A stretch of 5,485 nt of DNA from Desulfobacterales bacterium (GTDB taxonomy: Bacteria; Desulfobacterota; Desulfobacteria; Desulfobacterales; UBA11574), in NCBI GenBank assembly GCA_012974475.1, contig JAAXQD010000066.1, positions 1 through 5,485 on the forward strand, written 5' to 3'. The notes under the pieces are model-generated. The model was not told the DNA's origin, ran no database searches, and saw nothing but the letters and a program-made list of their open reading frames with translations. Both the position numbers and the translations under genes were made by a program. This document shows, piece by piece, positions 4,229 through 5,485 of the stretch (within the stretch, counting starts at the first letter, position 1; every line of letters starts with the position of its first letter).

Positions 4229-5485
4229 CTAGTAAAGCGGCAATATCACTGCGCCATAGCCGGGAAAAGAGTTGGTGATCTCCTCCCTGAGAGCTCCGGC
4301 GTCAAGGTAGCGATTTTCAGGATTTTTTACCAGGCATTTCAGTATGATTTGTTCGATTTTTGGATCTAACGCCCCATTGAATTTGCTGGGCGCCGACGGC
4401 GGATATTCCAATATCATGTCCATGAGAACTTTTTCAACCTCGTGATAGAACGGAAACATGCCGGTATAGAGCACGTACATGACGACCCCAAGCGCCCATA
4501 CGTCCGAACGTTTCTGGCTTCTTCCCATAATCTGTTCCGGCGACATATAGGGCCGCGAACCGGTTACGGTGGCGGAAAACTCTTTCTCCTTGAGTTCCTT
4601 GGCTGCGCCAAAATCCAGAAGCTTTATGAAGCCGTCAGGTCTGACCATGACATTCGACGGTTTTATATCCCTGTGAATTATTCCCAGTTCGTGGGCATAC
4701 GCCACAACATTCGTCAACTGAATTACGACGGACTCCACCTCTTTCGCTTCAAACTCCCGTTCAATCATTTCATCAAGGGTTTTCCCAGACACAAACTCCT
4801 GGATGAGCACTTTACTGTTCTCAACGCCGATGACCTCGAGAACTTTGGGAACACCTTCATGATCGTCCAGCCTGCCCAATATCTGGGCTTCCTTCTCGAT
4901 CTTGGCGTTCAGCTTTTTGCTCAGGGGGATCTTGGCCACATATATCATGGGCGGCGCTTTCTTAATGTCTCTCACTTTCCAAACCTCACCGAAACTCCCC
5001 ACACCCAACCTTGCCAATTTCTCGTAGCGGTCGTCCAGAAGCTCGCTTGCTCTGGGTCGGGGTAATAATCCACCCAAAAGCCGGGTCAAGAGCCTGTCCG
5101 GAGATTTTTTTGGAATAAGATCAGAATCAGACGACAGCATGCGAACCTGAACCCCTACCCTTCTTATCAGTTCCCGGGAATCCACGGGAAAGGTGAGAAA
5201 GTCCACAGCACCGACTTTCAATGCCCCCGCAATGACCTCTTCCTCAAAGCTTTCCAGAATCACAATTACCGGCGGCATTGGATCAGATTTGTTTTGCTGC
5301 AGTTTTGTTATGAGGATCTCCGGAGCGTGATACGGTGATCTAAGCGTCAGCAGGATGACATCCATCTTTTTTTCCGCCATAATTTTTTGGGCTTCTTTCG
5401 GGGTGCCAACGGAATAAACCCGGTAATCACTTTCAACAATAAGGCTCTTAATTTTTTCAGCTTCGGCCAAATCGCTGTCTATGAC
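4229..5485 (-). CDS. Pseudo-receiver domain fused to Ser/Thr protein kinase (5' end outside window)
   Basis: The frame is open to the right edge. Its first visible codons, VIDSD, match the start of a receiver domain, so only a few N-terminal residues are missing and the TTG at 5470 is not the start. Visible residues 1-120 form a receiver-like fold (VIDSD, DVILLTLRSP, PPVIVIL, ALKVGAVDFLTFPVDSREL), but the phospho-acceptor Asp is T47 (codon 5347-5345) and the conserved Lys is F99 (5191-5189). A linker (about 121-150) leads to a complete Ser/Thr kinase domain: glycine loop GVGSFGEV (161-168), K185 in VAK, probable helix C E199, HRDIKPSN (271-278, catalytic D273), DFG (291-293), SPE (315-317), DVWALG (328-333) and R392. 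Thr residues in SATVTGS are candidate activation-loop sites. The protein ends soon after the kinase domain, with no membrane segment or C-terminal sensor, so it is probably cytoplasmic. The kinase assignment is firm; the input signal is unknown. Confidence 0.92.
   Translation of the reverse strand, partial: VIDSDLAEAEKIKSLIVESDYRVYSVGTPKEAQKIMAEKKMDVILLTLRSPYHAPEILITKLQQNKSDPMPPVIVILESFEEEVIAGALKVGAVDFLTFPVDSRELIRRVGVQVRMLSSDSDLIPKKSPDRLLTRLLGGLLPRPRASELLDDRYEKLARLGVGSFGEVWKVRDIKKAPPMIYVAKIPLSKKLNAKIEKEAQILGRLDDHEGVPKVLEVIGVENSKVLIQEFVSGKTLDEMIEREFEAKEVESVVIQLTNVVAYAHELGIIHRDIKPSNVMVRPDGFIKLLDFGAAKELKEKEFSATVTGSRPYMSPEQIMGRSQKRSDVWALGVVMYVLYTGMFPFYHEVEKVLMDMILEYPPSAPSKFNGALDPKIEQIILKCLVKNPENRYLDAGALREEITNSFPGYGAVILPLY

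Noticed and set aside
4139..4369. 76-codon forward frame running from the GNAT 3' end into the convergent kinase gene
   Set aside because: It overlaps two well supported genes in other frames, has no ribosome binding site, and its composition does not look like a protein.
4442..5065. 207-codon forward open frame
   Set aside because: It is entirely antisense to the kinase domain, whose motifs are unmistakable. The frame is a by-product of that gene's codon pattern.

Overview
The window looks like part of a bacterial chromosome of moderate GC. I see no mobile element, CRISPR array, tRNA or rRNA. The gene set (a second-type EF-G, a radical SAM protein of the spore photoproduct lyase family with the CPGT..CCGY signature, a GNAT enzyme, and a one-piece receiver plus Ser/Thr kinase) and the frequent TTG starts suggest a deltaproteobacterial (Desulfobacterota-like) source. 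That placement comes from remembered family distribution, not from a search.

Layout, left to right. Positions 2-829 (+) are the C-terminal 275 residues of an EF-G paralogue of the EF-G2 type, whose 5' end lies outside the window. A hairpin at 839-884 separates it from a convergent radical SAM gene at 972-2075 (-). A 362-bp gene-free spacer follows (2076-2437). It holds a plausible promoter and several copies of the 9-mer AACAGGTCT in both orientations. Next is a lone 92-residue protein with two predicted membrane segments (2438-2716, +), closed by a short hairpin and a T6 tract. A metallophosphoesterase (2824-3570, +, TTG start set by AGGAG) and a GNAT acetyltransferase (3604-4170, +) are 33 bp apart and probably co-transcribed. 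From the right edge, a convergent gene (4229-5485, -, 5' end outside) encodes a receiver-like domain fused to a complete Ser/Thr protein kinase domain.

The most notable point is in that last protein. Its kinase domain keeps every catalytic motif, but its receiver domain has lost the phospho-acceptor Asp (Thr instead), the conserved Lys (Phe instead) and one of the acidic-pocket Asps. It is therefore a pseudo-receiver, probably read by something other than Asp phosphorylation. Second, the radical SAM protein resembles spore photoproduct lyase but has no Cys where the H-atom donor should be. It also carries an extra cluster of four Cys just before the radical SAM motif, so its substrate may differ from spore photoproduct. 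The genes do not form one obvious pathway. The phosphatase-type, acetyltransferase and kinase genes lie side by side and could all act in post-translational control, but that is only a hypothesis from proximity.
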